A stretch of 64,000 nucleotides of DNA from Alteromonas sp. C1M14 (GCF_018860965.1 NZ_JAHKQF010000001.1:1-64000), one strand, 5' to 3'; positions 37,234-46,785 are shown, counted from the stretch's first letter. Translations and numbers: made by a program. The notes: generated from the sequence alone by a model not told the origin.

Positions 37234-37314
37234 CTTGGTCAATTTCACTATTTTTTCAAGTGTTTCACTAAGAGATTGTGAAAAAACATACCCCTCGCCA
37301 CCACCAAAAACCAT
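37222..37314 (-). CDS. possible 30-residue small protein ending inside a terminator stem
   Basis: An ATG at 37314 opens a frame of 30 codons (MVFGGGEGYVFSQSLSETL, then EKIVKLTKIKK) that stops with TGA inside the left part of the hairpin at 37201-37233. AAAGG lies 3 bases before the ATG, a rather tight spacing. Gly-rich head and amphipathic, Lys-rich tail look protein-like, but the length is too short for confidence. It may be a real small protein or the reading frame of a small RNA. Confidence 0.35.
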   Translation of the reverse strand: MVFGGGEGYVFSQSLSETLEKIVKLTKIKK

Positions 37315-37416
37315 AAACCTTTGATTACAAATGAAATAAAACAATGGCCGAGGTTTTGCTACGTAACGGTAGGTAAAAAATTTCTCCATAATAAAATGGT
37401 TTAAAAGGATCTCGCT

Positions 37417-38226
37417 ATGAAAATGCCAATATTCACCACTGCATCACTTCTTACGGCTTTGCTTACTGCACCCGTTTACGCGTTTGACTTTAATAGCGAC
37501 GACTGTAACGTAGACTTACACGGCGACATGCGCTGGCATAGTGAAACCTTAACGGTACGCTTAGAAGACAACACCACCTTGCGTATTTCCCCTGAACATG
37601 TGCTTACAATAAATGGCACTGAGCCCACGTTAACCGATGAACAACAACAATGGGTCAGTGGCTATTACACGCAAATCGATACCGCCATTCCCATGACACT
37701 AAACATCACTTATGATGCCCTAGAGCTAGCTGGAACCGCCGTAAACGAAGCCCTTGGTGAAATATTTGGTAGCGACAGTGGTCTATCCACAAGCACAGAT
37801 GATTTGTTTTTATCCTTGCGCCAAGAAATGGATCAGCATTTTTATGATGAATATGGGCAAGTGCGTATAGCCACGGAAGATTTTGCAGACGACGGTTGGT
37901 TTAACCATACTTGGGATAACCAATTTGAACAGCAGGTAGAAGATCTGCTGGCTAAATCGGCGGGCCATATTCTCATCGCCATAGGCTCACAGATGCTGTC
38001 AAACGAAAACGGTTTTGACGACTTCGAACAACGTATGGACAACTGGGAAGCAGACTTTGAGCAACGGGTTGAAGCTAAAGCCGAAAGTTTAGAAGATGAA
38101 GCCCATGCTTTATGTCAGGTGCTACAAAAAGCCGACTATGTTGAAAATAAAATGCAAACCCAGATCCCCGGCTTAGCGTCATTAAATGTGTTCTCCCTTA
38201 AAGGTGATAGCCAGCTTCCTATGTAA
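37417..38226 (+). CDS. YggN-like DUF2884 periplasmic protein
   Basis: 269 aa. Signal peptide (cleavage near residue 22, PVYA), then an Asp/Glu-rich mature protein. The early block DDCNVDLHGDMRW and the helical middle and C-terminal part with repeated DxFEQRV/MDNWEADFEQRVEAK-type segments are what I associate with DUF2884 (E. coli YggN). Function unknown. It begins a plus-strand pair with the epimerase gene 62 bases on. Confidence 0.82.
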   Translation: MKMPIFTTASLLTALLTAPVYAFDFNSDDCNVDLHGDMRWHSETLTVRLEDNTTLRISPEHVLTINGTEPTLTDEQQQWVSGYYTQIDTAIPMTLNITYDALELAGTAVNEALGEIFGSDSGLSTSTDDLFLSLRQEMDQHFYDEYGQVRIATEDFADDGWFNHTWDNQFEQQVEDLLAKSAGHILIAIGSQMLSNENGFDDFEQRMDNWEADFEQRVEAKAESLEDEAHALCQVLQKADYVENKMQTQIPGLASLNVFSLKGDSQLPM

Positions 38227-38288
38227 TTACGTACTGAGGGTAGGTATACTGCCCTGATGATACGATCCATGGCTCGTTGGAAAACATT

Positions 38289-39119
38289 ATGCAGCAGACA
38301 ACAGTAGCGCCACCGGTATTATTTTGTGGTTGTGGATGGCTTGGGCGTCATTATGTCGCCTTAACCGACAATACAAATGTGGTTGGCACCACTCGAAGCG
38401 CAGAGAAAGCCAGCGCCCTCAATGCACTAGGTGTAAACGCGGTACGTTTTACCCTCGGCGAATCGCCTGAAAAACTTAAACATCACCTTTCACAACGCAG
38501 TGTGGTGCTAAATATTCCCCCCGGCCGTAAACACCCCATGGATCCTAACTTTGCAAGCAACATCATTACCCTTGCAAAGACCTTGCTTGCCGCCAATATT
38601 CCACGGCTCATTTTTATCAGTACCACTTCGGTTTACGGCAACCAAACCGGTGTTCTTAATGAACAAACACCTACCGCGCCCAACACGCCCTCAGGTGAGC
38701 ACCACTGTGCCATCGAACAAGCACTATTGGCGTTAGCCGACCCTAGGATCACTATAATTCGCCTTGCCGGTCTAGTGGGGCCTGATCGCCATCCAGTGAA
38801 TTTTTTATCGGGAAGAAAGCTGGATAAGGGTGAACAAGCGGTCAACCTTGTGCACGTGAAAGATGTAGTGAAAGCACTGCATTTATTACTGCAAAAGCCA
38901 ATTAACGATTTGCTGCCCCCCCTGTTACACTTGTGCAGCCTGGCTCATCCTCGCAGAGATGAATATTACACTTGGGCAGCCAAGCAACGTGAGCGCATGC
39001 TCCCTGTCTTTACGGCATCATCGTCAAGTGGCGTATTCGGTAAGCAAATCAATGCACAACGAAGTTGGCAAGCATTAGGGCTAACACCTACGTTTGTTAG
39101 CCCTTATGACATGGTGTAA
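38289..39119 (+). CDS. NAD-dependent epimerase/dehydratase-like protein (YeeZ type)
   Basis: 276 aa from the ATG at 38289; a TTG four codons upstream also exists. The Rossmann motif is the shortened GCGWLG of YeeZ-like extended SDRs, and the STTSVYGNQTG stretch supplies the Ser-Tyr region. The full YxxxK dyad is not obvious, so catalysis is uncertain. The C terminus has the sugar-epimerase-like SLAHPRRDEYYTWAA. It ends 9 bases before the convergent transporter gene. Confidence 0.82.
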   Translation: MQQTTVAPPVLFCGCGWLGRHYVALTDNTNVVGTTRSAEKASALNALGVNAVRFTLGESPEKLKHHLSQRSVVLNIPPGRKHPMDPNFASNIITLAKTLLAANIPRLIFISTTSVYGNQTGVLNEQTPTAPNTPSGEHHCAIEQALLALADPRITIIRLAGLVGPDRHPVNFLSGRKLDKGEQAVNLVHVKDVVKALHLLLQKPINDLLPPLLHLCSLAHPRRDEYYTWAAKQRERMLPVFTASSSSGVFGKQINAQRSWQALGLTPTFVSPYDMV

Positions 39120-39128
39120 GCCTTCTAT

Positions 39129-40550
39129 CTAGCTAAATAGGCTGGCGCCGAAATACTTAACCGCCACCGTATTGATAAAGACCACCAGCAAGATAACCGG
39201 AATGAAGGTACCGATGGACAGATCCACGTACTTTTCAAAAAAGCTGCCTTTATAACCGTCGGCACCTTCATCGAGTGCCTGATTAAAGTTCTGCTTTTTC
39301 CAGCGATAGATAACAAAGATACAAATTAGGAAGCCATTCAGGGGCAAGATGGTTTCATAAAACACATCATAAACCACATCAAAGAACGACTTGGGTGTAT
39401 CTGCGTAACTCACAAAATCAGATAACATGGGGGTATGACCGAACGAGACGGCGCAAAGCACGGCCAGCACAATCATCAAGGCACCAAGTACAAATAAAGC
39501 AGGCTTACGCCCCATATTTTTCTCGTCCATCAATGCGGCAACCGGCACTTCGAAAATCGATACCAATGAGGTAATTGCAGCAAAAAACACCTGCAAAAAG
39601 AAAATGGCAGCCACAATACTCGCCCCCACATAACCGATGGAATCTTGTAAGGCTAAAAAGATTTTCGGTAAAAATGTGAAAATCATACCAATGGAGGATT
39701 CGCTTAATTCATCGGGATTGGTGTTGGGATCGAAGGAAAATATCGCCGGTAGGATCATCAAACCGGCCGTGAAGGCCACTGCCGTATCGGTTAATGCAAC
39801 CAGCTTTGCCGCGCCTGGCACGTCGGCGCGATTATCGATATAACTTCCGTATGTGATCATGATCCCCATGCCTAAAGAAAGGGAAAAGAACGCTTGGGAA
39901 AGCGCCCCATTAACCACTGATGCGTCGATTTTTGAAAAGTCTGGCACAAGATAAAACTCAACCCCTTTCATGGCGTTATCTTGCATAAGTACAAACACCA
40001 CCAGCGCCAGCAACATAATAAACAACGTGGGCATAAGCAACTTAGCGGCTTTTTCTATGCCTTTTTTTACACCACCTTGTAATATCAGGTACACAACGGC
40101 CACAACCGCTGCCATATAGATAAAGATTTTCTCGTTATTTCTAAAGGTGCCAAAGGTTTCAGGCTTTGCCAGCACATCTAAATCACCGGTTACAATTTCA
40201 AGAAGATAACCAAATATCCACACCGTAATAACCAAGTAAAACACGGCAATCATAAAGGGAGTAACAATCGACAACCACCCGGCCAACTTCCAATGCAGTG
40301 CATTACCACCAATTGTACGATAGGCACCGAGTGGATCTTTACGGGCGTGGCGGCCAACGGACATTTCCGCCAGCATGACAGGCAAACATATAGCAACGAC
40401 AAAAATCGCGTACATCAATAGAAAAGCGCCACCGCCATTTTTCGCGGCACCAACAGGAAACCCCACTAGGTTTCCGATACCTACCGCAGATCCTGCTGCA
40501 GCTAGAATAAATCCGATGCGCGATCCGAACTGTTCTCTCGCCCCGCTCAT
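39129..40550 (-). CDS. neurotransmitter:sodium symporter family transporter
   Basis: 473 aa with about 11-12 membrane segments. The family signature is at the N terminus: GSRIGFILAAAGSAVGIGNL followed by FPVGAAKNGGGAFLL, forming the substrate and sodium sites of LeuT-type transporters. It imports an amino acid or related solute with Na+. Substrate not predictable. A Fur-like 7-1-7 repeat overlaps its probable promoter. Confidence 0.94.
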   Translation of the reverse strand: MSGAREQFGSRIGFILAAAGSAVGIGNLVGFPVGAAKNGGGAFLLMYAIFVVAICLPVMLAEMSVGRHARKDPLGAYRTIGGNALHWKLAGWLSIVTPFMIAVFYLVITVWIFGYLLEIVTGDLDVLAKPETFGTFRNNEKIFIYMAAVVAVVYLILQGGVKKGIEKAAKLLMPTLFIMLLALVVFVLMQDNAMKGVEFYLVPDFSKIDASVVNGALSQAFFSLSLGMGIMITYGSYIDNRADVPGAAKLVALTDTAVAFTAGLMILPAIFSFDPNTNPDELSESSIGMIFTFLPKIFLALQDSIGYVGASIVAAIFFLQVFFAAITSLVSIFEVPVAALMDEKNMGRKPALFVLGALMIVLAVLCAVSFGHTPMLSDFVSYADTPKSFFDVVYDVFYETILPLNGFLICIFVIYRWKKQNFNQALDEGADGYKGSFFEKYVDLSIGTFIPVILLVVFINTVAVKYFGASLFS

Positions 40551-40587
40551 ATCATCTTCCTCTTCACTTATTGTTATAATAGGGTGG

Positions 40588-40602
40588 TGATGATTATTAT
40601 CA
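40588..40602 (-). promoter_or_regulatory. Fur-box-like inverted repeat before the NSS transporter
   Basis: TGATGATTATTATCA matches the 15-base 7-1-7 Fur consensus TGATAATNATTATCA at all but one position. It lies 38 bases upstream of the transporter start; on the minus strand TTATGA, 18 bases and TATTAT could be the promoter it overlaps. The region is AT-rich, so chance is possible. Confidence 0.45.
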
Positions 40603-40791
40603 TAAATTAAAAACTTAACTTACTATTTCGGCTAGACACGCCCGTTCACCTTCCCCAACGCATTACGCCCTCTTTACCACAAAGGCTAAAGTAACGGGTA
40701 AAGGGAAATCTTATCAGTGTCTATGGACAAAGTCTTCTTCTTGAACGTGGTAAACCCATCCCTCACCTCTCATCCGTGTGTTTATTATTCA

Positions 40792-41529
40792 TTACCAAGC
40801 AATGGGTTGATGTTTCCAATCGACGTAATGGGGGTTATCCGCCACAGCCGCCCCGTTAAGGTAACGAAGCAATTGAGAGGCCGTAAACGGGGCGGTAAAG
40901 AGTTTACCTTGGGGAACATTTTTCTGAAACGGCTCGGAAAGGGCGCTATCCACAGTACCGGGATGATAGCTAACTAACACCGTTTGCTTACTTCGCCTAC
41001 GGTATTCCACCGCCGCAGTTTTGATAATCATGTTAAGGGCGGCTTTTGAGGCGCGATAACCGTACCAGCCGCCTAATTGGTTATCTTCAATACTGCCCAC
41101 CCGCGCGCTTAAACAAGTAATGGAGCCCTGTTGGGGTGCCATCATGGTGATCAAGGCTTTTAGCCATAAGGCAGGTACCACAGTATTCACGGCAAAGTAA
41201 GCCATTAGGTTTGCACTACTGACATCTTCTATCTTTTTTTCTGGCTGCAACGCCCTTTGTTCATATTCACCATGTAAAATACCGGCGGTACATACAACAG
41301 TTTTAAAACGCACCTTCTCTTTGCGTTGCTCGCTAACCCATGAGGCAACCGCATCCTCATTGGCGGTATCCAACGTAATGTAACGAACGTTTTCAGCTGA
41401 CGTTTTGTGCGTATGTTGCCGAGCGACCGCATACACCCGATATTCTGGTGCATTTATGGCTAATTCCTTTACTAGCGCTCGACCAATGGCACCATTCGCA
41501 CCAATCACTAAATGAGCTTCGGTACTCAT
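40792..41529 (-). CDS. short-chain dehydrogenase, C-factor/CsgA-like
   Basis: 245 aa classical SDR. The cofactor motif is GANGAIG (about 9-15) and the catalytic YRASK (Tyr-x3-Lys) lies in GWYGYRASKAALNM; the catalytic Ser is in CLSARVGS. The overall sequence and the C-terminal YHPGTVDSALSEPFQ match the C-factor-type SDRs (FabG/CsgA-like) of marine bacteria. Substrate unknown. Divergent from msrA. Confidence 0.88.
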   Translation of the reverse strand: MSTEAHLVIGANGAIGRALVKELAINAPEYRVYAVARQHTHKTSAENVRYITLDTANEDAVASWVSEQRKEKVRFKTVVCTAGILHGEYEQRALQPEKKIEDVSSANLMAYFAVNTVVPALWLKALITMMAPQQGSITCLSARVGSIEDNQLGGWYGYRASKAALNMIIKTAAVEYRRRSKQTVLVSYHPGTVDSALSEPFQKNVPQGKLFTAPFTASQLLRYLNGAAVADNPHYVDWKHQPIAW

Positions 41530-41719
41530 AAACCAGCCTCGTTTTTACAAAAAGATAAACGTAACCCCATTTGTAAGTAACCCATTATCACGCCACTTAC
41601 GCCCTCTTTCTAAGTGTAATGGTTTAAACAACTTTGAATGATTAAAAAACTGTAAGTTTGCCTTGAACTTCTCGGTGTTCGTAGCCACATTAATGAAAAG
41701 TCAGTAAGAAGGTACAGTT

Positions 41720-42256
41720 ATGTCTACCACACAAATAGCCACATTAGCCGGCGGATGCTTCTGGTGTTTAGAATCTGCTTTTAACAGCGTTGATGGGGTT
41801 ATCAGCGCGATTTCTGGGTACGCAGGCGGCCATATTGATAATCCTAGCTATGAAGCGGTATGCCATGGCGACACGGGACACGCCGAAGTCGTGCGCATCG
41901 AGTTTGACAGTGAAAAACTGAGTTATCGGGAAGTGTTGGAGATTTTCTTTGCCTTACACAACCCCACCCAAGTAAACCGGCAAGGGAATGATGTAGGCCC
42001 TCAATATCGAAGTGCGGTGTTTTATCACAATGAAGCACAAAAGCTAGCCGCGCTAGAAATTATTGAAGAAATGACCAATGAGCAGGTATGGCCAGACCCA
42101 GTAGTGACCGAAGTTACGGCTATTAACAACTACTATCCGGCTGAAGACTACCACCAGAGTTATTTTAAAAATAACCCGCAAAATCAATATTGCGCCATGG
42201 TTGTGGCGCCTAAATTAGCAAAATTTAAAAAGACATTTGCTGATCGACTGCGTTAG
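41720..42256 (+). CDS. msrA: peptide-methionine (S)-S-oxide reductase
   Basis: 178 aa. It repairs the S-epimer of methionine sulfoxide in proteins. The active-site GGCFWCLESAF with the catalytic Cys is at residues 11-21, followed by GYAGG and the GDTGHAEVV and Y/EDYHQ segments of the substrate pocket. Usual length, cytoplasmic, no MsrB fusion. Monocistronic; a compound hairpin follows. Confidence 0.96.
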   Translation: MSTTQIATLAGGCFWCLESAFNSVDGVISAISGYAGGHIDNPSYEAVCHGDTGHAEVVRIEFDSEKLSYREVLEIFFALHNPTQVNRQGNDVGPQYRSAVFYHNEAQKLAALEIIEEMTNEQVWPDPVVTEVTAINNYYPAEDYHQSYFKNNPQNQYCAMVVAPKLAKFKKTFADRLR

Positions 42257-42268
42257 TCAACATCAACA

Positions 42269-42330
42269 GCACGTATCGCCTATATCATGGTGATAAGAGG
42301 GATACGTGCCCAATTAACCCATCATGGGTT
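42269..42330. terminator. hairpins between msrA and the lipoprotein gene
   Basis: GCACGTATC and GATACGTGC pair over 9 bases around an inner TATCA-TGATA stem, and AACCCAT/ATGGGTT (42316-42330) makes a second tight hairpin beside the convergent lipoprotein stop, followed by TATT on the plus strand. Confidence 0.45.
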
Positions 42331-43454
42331 TATTCGAACCATGCCGAATCCAATGGCGTAGAAAACAATAGCGGTGCCATCGCTTCGTAATGGCCTTGGT
42401 TTGCCGCACACTGTACGTTCTTTAAGTAATTGACTTTCCACGGGTCGTTAACCATCCACAAGGTATCACCTTTTACCGCAATCCCTTCTATTGAGGCATT
42501 ATCCATAACTTCCGTGGCTTCACAGTTTTCAGGATTACCTTCGGTTGGCGCAGTGAAATGCAAAGGGATCCGTTTAAAAGGAACCGACTTGTCGGTACTT
42601 AATATCCATAATTCATTGTCATTGCGGGCGGCGGCCAACAAGAAGCTTTTTTCCCCTACCTGATAAAATGCCAAGCCGTTAATCGGGTGATTACCACTGG
42701 CAAATGTGGGTAGGTTTAAGGCTGGATCTTGAACCTCGGCAAAATTTGTATCTTTCCAGAACCCTTCATTTAAGGTCATGGTGAATACCCGAGGTTGTCC
42801 ATTTCCGTCTTTTTCTAAAGCCAGATAGAGTTGGTCATCGGTCCCCATGGCCAAACCTTCAATGCCGTCATTGGGAAAGTCGCCCACATTAAAAGACTGA
42901 GCAAATTTGAGCGGTTTAACACCAGTCATAATGGTGCCAAATTCGGTTTTCTCCAACCGCACTAATAGGGTGGGATAATCCGTAGACCCGGTATCTTCAT
43001 ATTTTTTCTCGCAAGATGCAGACAAAGCGCCTGTGCGTGTTGCGTCTTCAGTAACGGTATAAAATACGCCTGGACGAATAGGATCGGCGGTTAATGCTTC
43101 AAGATCAGGTTCATTGGCCAGATAACCACTAAAACAACTGCGCCTGACTACATTAGCAAGACGCATTTTCTCTGCATCACTAGCAACCGTCGCGGTATCA
43201 CTGTCGATGAAATGTAATTTGCGCTGAAGATCACTGCTTGCGCTACCATCAGACAAGCTAACCAGCTTGTCCTCCCAAACCGTTAATCCTGATGTTTGCG
43301 GATCCGCCATGACGTTTCCGTCGCTATCTTTGAGCCAAACCCCAGAAATAGCCAACGAGGTTACCCCTGAATCACCTTCAATTTGCTCTGGCTGCTTACT
43401 GCATCCGGTCAATGCAATCAGTGTCATACACGCCATACCAATAATTTGTTTCAT
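42330..43454 (-). CDS. lipoprotein with esterase-like-phytase/beta-propeller character
   Basis: 374 aa. The signal ends in a lipobox (LTGC, lipidated Cys18), so it is membrane-anchored; the next residues SKQPEQ lack Asp at +2, which favours the outer membrane. Repeated blocks such as NDGIEGLAMGTDDQLYLALE and SIEGIAVKGDTLWMVND look like blades of the phytase-like or SdiA-regulated beta-propeller families. No catalytic residues could be assigned. It is divergent from the PhoD-like phosphatase, which may indicate a shared phosphate role; this is speculation. Confidence 0.72.
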   Translation of the reverse strand: MKQIIGMACMTLIALTGCSKQPEQIEGDSGVTSLAISGVWLKDSDGNVMADPQTSGLTVWEDKLVSLSDGSASSDLQRKLHFIDSDTATVASDAEKMRLANVVRRSCFSGYLANEPDLEALTADPIRPGVFYTVTEDATRTGALSASCEKKYEDTGSTDYPTLLVRLEKTEFGTIMTGVKPLKFAQSFNVGDFPNDGIEGLAMGTDDQLYLALEKDGNGQPRVFTMTLNEGFWKDTNFAEVQDPALNLPTFASGNHPINGLAFYQVGEKSFLLAAARNDNELWILSTDKSVPFKRIPLHFTAPTEGNPENCEATEVMDNASIEGIAVKGDTLWMVNDPWKVNYLKNVQCAANQGHYEAMAPLLFSTPLDSAWFE

Positions 43455-43577
43455 TCTTTTCCTTTATCACCTTGAACAATTGCGGAATAATTTCCATCAT
43501 GGCGTATTCCTTCTGGGCGAGCAAGTCAGGTCAGACAGAATCACTTCTAACCACTATAAAGGAGCAATGACAGCACA

Positions 43578-45443
43578 ATGACCTCTATTCCATTGGTGCT
43601 CGCAGGCCCCATCCTACGTCACACCCATGCCAAAGGGTTTACCCTTTGGCTGGTGACCAGCGAGCCTGCTGCTTTCACGCCTTATCTGGATGCTCAAAAA
43701 ACGGTCTGTGAGCAACATCATGTACAAGTGGGCGAACGTGGATTTATCCATCTCATTGAGGTGGTTGTTGCCGGCGGCCTTAACGAGGGACAAACTTATC
43801 AATACGATATGGTTTTTACTGAGGCCCATTATCAACAGCGATGGGAAACAGAAAAAGCGTCTTTATTCTACGATGGCCAAGAGGCCTTCTCGTTTAGCTG
43901 GCAGCCCAAACTGACCAACGTGCTCCATGGTTCTTGTCGCAAACCCCACCACGACGAACCCGATGCCTTGTGTCGGGTAGACGAGCTCATTGCCCAGTCG
44001 ATTACCCAACAACAACCTAGACCTGACGTGTTGCTACTTACCGGCGATCAGGTATATAGCGATGATGTAGCAGGCCCCATGCTTCAGGCCATCGGGCAAC
44101 TTTCGACAGCCTTAGGACTGTTTGGGGAAACCTTGTCAGGTGCCGTCGTAGACCATAGCGAAGCCTTAATGGATCATCCTCTTAATTATTATCGCCGGGA
44201 TGAGATTCTGCCTCAGATAGCCACCAACACGGCGCTGTCCAAATTGTTTTTTGGTGCCAAGAAAAAACCGGTCTTTACCTCGGTAAATGCCAAAAACCAT
44301 CTCATTAGCTTGTCCGAAATTATCAGCATGTATTTACTGGTGTGGTCTGATGCGGTGTGGCAATGTGTGGATATTCAAGATGATCCCATTGCCGAGCCCT
44401 TCAAAGCGCAGTTTACGCGAGAAAGGGACGTGATTTGTCGCTTCAAAGAGACCCTTGTGAAGGTACGACGGGCCTTTGCCCATATTCCCGTTTACATGAT
44501 TTTTGATGATCACGATGTGACCGATGACTGGAACCTTACCCGCGGTTGGGAGCAAGAAGTGTATGGTCACCCCCTGTCTAAACGCATGGTAGGCAATGCC
44601 ATTACCGGATACTGGTTATGCCAAGGATGGGGAAACCAACCCCAGAAATTTAGTCAAGTTGCCGAAAGCGCAAAAACCGTATTTACGGCAAACGGTCTGC
44701 AACATCAAGACCCGTTTATTGATCAATTAATGGACTTTGAAGATTGGCATTATACCCTTGCTACGTCGCCCCCCATTTATGTTATGGATACCCGCACCCG
44801 TCGCTGGCGTTCAGAGTCCAGCCTGAATAAACCTTCCGGTTTAATGGATTGGGAAGCCTTGTGTGAATTTCAGCAGGATATCATCGGCCAACAGGCGGTG
44901 ATTGTAGTATCTGCCGCCCCTATTTATGGTGTAAAAGCCATTGAGGCCATCCAAAAGGTGTTTACCTTTTTTGGTAAGGCGTTGACGGTAGATGCAGAGA
45001 ATTGGATGGCCCACAAAGGCACGGCCAATGTGATGCTAAATATCTTCAGGCACTACAAAACCCCGCCAGAATTTATTATTTTATCTGGTGACGTGCATTA
45101 TTCCTTTGTCTATGACGTACGTTTGCGCTTTCAAAGAAACAGCCCGCATATCACCCAGTTTACTTGCAGTGGCATTAAAAACGCCTTTCCGTCTGGATTA
45201 TTAGGTTGGTTAGAGCGCATCAACCGCGTATTGTATGGCCATAAATCGCCCCTCAATGTGTTTACACGGCGTCGAAATATGTCGGTGCGCGCGCGTCCCC
45301 CAGAAGGCCTCGATCCAAGCACGTTATTAAATGGCTCAGCCATAGGACAACTTGTTTTAAAAGAAAATGACACCACTGTAATTTGCAAAGCGTTGCGCAG
45401 TAATGGGGATACGATAGAATTTCCGCCCCGAGAAGACGACTAA
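43578..45443 (+). CDS. PhoD-like metallophosphatase
   Basis: 621 aa without a signal peptide. Metal-binding motifs of the PhoD/alkaline phosphatase D class are present: LLTGDQVYSDDV, FDDHDVTDDWNLTRGWE and LSGDVHYSFVYD. The N-terminal part (1-130) is a beta-sandwich-like domain. Lack of an export signal suggests a cytoplasmic phosphodiesterase or phosphatase, different from secreted Bacillus PhoD. First gene of a plus-strand run with fldB and CLCA_X. Confidence 0.86.
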   Translation: MTSIPLVLAGPILRHTHAKGFTLWLVTSEPAAFTPYLDAQKTVCEQHHVQVGERGFIHLIEVVVAGGLNEGQTYQYDMVFTEAHYQQRWETEKASLFYDGQEAFSFSWQPKLTNVLHGSCRKPHHDEPDALCRVDELIAQSITQQQPRPDVLLLTGDQVYSDDVAGPMLQAIGQLSTALGLFGETLSGAVVDHSEALMDHPLNYYRRDEILPQIATNTALSKLFFGAKKKPVFTSVNAKNHLISLSEIISMYLLVWSDAVWQCVDIQDDPIAEPFKAQFTRERDVICRFKETLVKVRRAFAHIPVYMIFDDHDVTDDWNLTRGWEQEVYGHPLSKRMVGNAITGYWLCQGWGNQPQKFSQVAESAKTVFTANGLQHQDPFIDQLMDFEDWHYTLATSPPIYVMDTRTRRWRSESSLNKPSGLMDWEALCEFQQDIIGQQAVIVVSAAPIYGVKAIEAIQKVFTFFGKALTVDAENWMAHKGTANVMLNIFRHYKTPPEFIILSGDVHYSFVYDVRLRFQRNSPHITQFTCSGIKNAFPSGLLGWLERINRVLYGHKSPLNVFTRRRNMSVRARPPEGLDPSTLLNGSAIGQLVLKENDTTVICKALRSNGDTIEFPPREDD

Positions 45444-45455
45444 AAGGTACGTAAG

Positions 45456-45992
45456 ATGAGTGATACAGCCCTGTCCATCGGTTTATTTTATGGCTCTACA
45501 ACCTGCTATACCGAGATGGCGGCAGAAAAAATACAGGCTCAATTGAACAGCATTTTTGATGAACCTGTGGTCAGTGTATTTAATATTAAAGACACCGCAT
45601 TAAAACAATGCGAAGGGTTTGATATTCTACTATTTGGTATTTCCACTTGGGACTTTGGTGAACTTCAGGAAGACTGGGAGTCAAGCTGGGAAGATGTTTA
45701 TCAACTGAATTTACAAGGAAAGACCGTCGCGCTCTTTGGCTTAGGAGACCAATACGGCTATGCCGACTGGTTTCAAGACGCATTGGGTATGCTACATGAA
45801 GCATTGCAACCCTCAGGTTGTCACTTTATCGGTCAATGGCCGAATAGCGGTTACGAATTCAACCAGTCAAAAGGGCTCACTGAAGACAAAGCCCATTTTG
45901 TTGGTTTGAGCCTTGACGATGAAAACCAGTACGATCTAACCGACCAGCGCATTGAAACTTGGTGCCATCAACTTCTCGATGAACTCGCCTGA
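45456..45992 (+). CDS. fldB: flavodoxin FldB
   Basis: 178 aa long-chain flavodoxin. The FMN phosphate loop is GSTTCYTEMAAEKI and the ring loops follow as GISTWDFGELQEDWES and GLGDQYGYADWF. Size, Cys in the P-loop and the GYEFNQSKG stretch fit FldB rather than FldA. It carries electrons for unknown partners. Starts 12 bases after the PhoD-like stop and overlaps the start of the CLCA_X gene. Confidence 0.88.
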   Translation: MSDTALSIGLFYGSTTCYTEMAAEKIQAQLNSIFDEPVVSVFNIKDTALKQCEGFDILLFGISTWDFGELQEDWESSWEDVYQLNLQGKTVALFGLGDQYGYADWFQDALGMLHEALQPSGCHFIGQWPNSGYEFNQSKGLTEDKAHFVGLSLDDENQYDLTDQRIETWCHQLLDELA

Positions 45993-46785
45993 TCCTGCTA
46001 CACCTGGCCGACTACATCAGGCCTTTTATCGTAATGGACCGTCCCATCGGGACGGCGCCGACGTCACTTTTAACGATATTCGCAAATTATTCAATTTTTC
46101 ACGCATTACCATCGGCAAATGGGTGACGCCTAAAGAGCAACAGTTGGCCGCTAATCTTTTTTTTGATGCGTTATATGATTTGATCGAAATCCTACAGGTT
46201 AACGAATCGGTGATATCCTTAAACGGTTCGCTTGCTCTTGCTTTTGGCAGTGGTGGGCAAAAACACAGTAGCGCCCACTATAACAGTGCCACTCGGGAAC
46301 TGGCATTAGCAAAAAATGCCGGTGGTGGTGCCCTTGCCCACGAATGGTTCCACGCCTTTGATCATTACATTGCCGCCCACGCTTTTTACGATCTGAAACC
46401 GGGATCCTTTGCTTCTCAAGCCTGGTTAGATAACCATGAAATTCGCTCTCACCCGTTGAATAATAAGCTCTGCACCTGTTTCAAACAGATGTTTCTAAAC
46501 GATCAAAATGCACCTGGTGATTATCTTTTACGATCAATAGAGGCTGATCGCGCGCTAAAAATGTATTACTATGCTATGCCACAGGAGATGGCGGCGCGGG
46601 CTTTTGAAGCCTGCATTCAGGATAACGCACTGAAGAACGCTTTTCTTGTGCAGGGAACAAAAAAGTCAACCGAGGCTAGACTTGGCATTTATCCTCATGG
46701 TAATTTGCGTAAACAACTTAATGAATCGTTAATGTTGTATTTTTACCAACTCGGGGTTGCCCTGACTAAAAAATCATCGCAATAA
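45979..46785 (+). CDS. CLCA_X family protein with HExxH metallopeptidase motif
   Basis: 268 aa from the ATG at 45979, inside the fldB end (14-base overlap); a TTG at 45952 is a less likely start. The central sequence AHEWFHAFDHY carries a zinc HExxH motif at His121-His125, and QEMAARAFEACIQD about 85 residues later could supply the third Glu ligand. This pattern is that of CLCA_X proteins and is reminiscent of LPD1-type domains of phage polyvalent proteins. Cytoplasmic, no signal peptide. Peptidase activity unproven. Confidence 0.78.
   Translation: MNSPDPATPGRLHQAFYRNGPSHRDGADVTFNDIRKLFNFSRITIGKWVTPKEQQLAANLFFDALYDLIEILQVNESVISLNGSLALAFGSGGQKHSSAHYNSATRELALAKNAGGGALAHEWFHAFDHYIAAHAFYDLKPGSFASQAWLDNHEIRSHPLNNKLCTCFKQMFLNDQNAPGDYLLRSIEADRALKMYYYAMPQEMAARAFEACIQDNALKNAFLVQGTKKSTEARLGIYPHGNLRKQLNESLMLYFYQLGVALTKKSSQ

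Noticed and set aside
40717..40977. Plus-strand frame of 86 codons near the SDR gene
   Set aside because: Most of it is antisense to the SDR 3' end and it has no recognisable domain or ribosome site.
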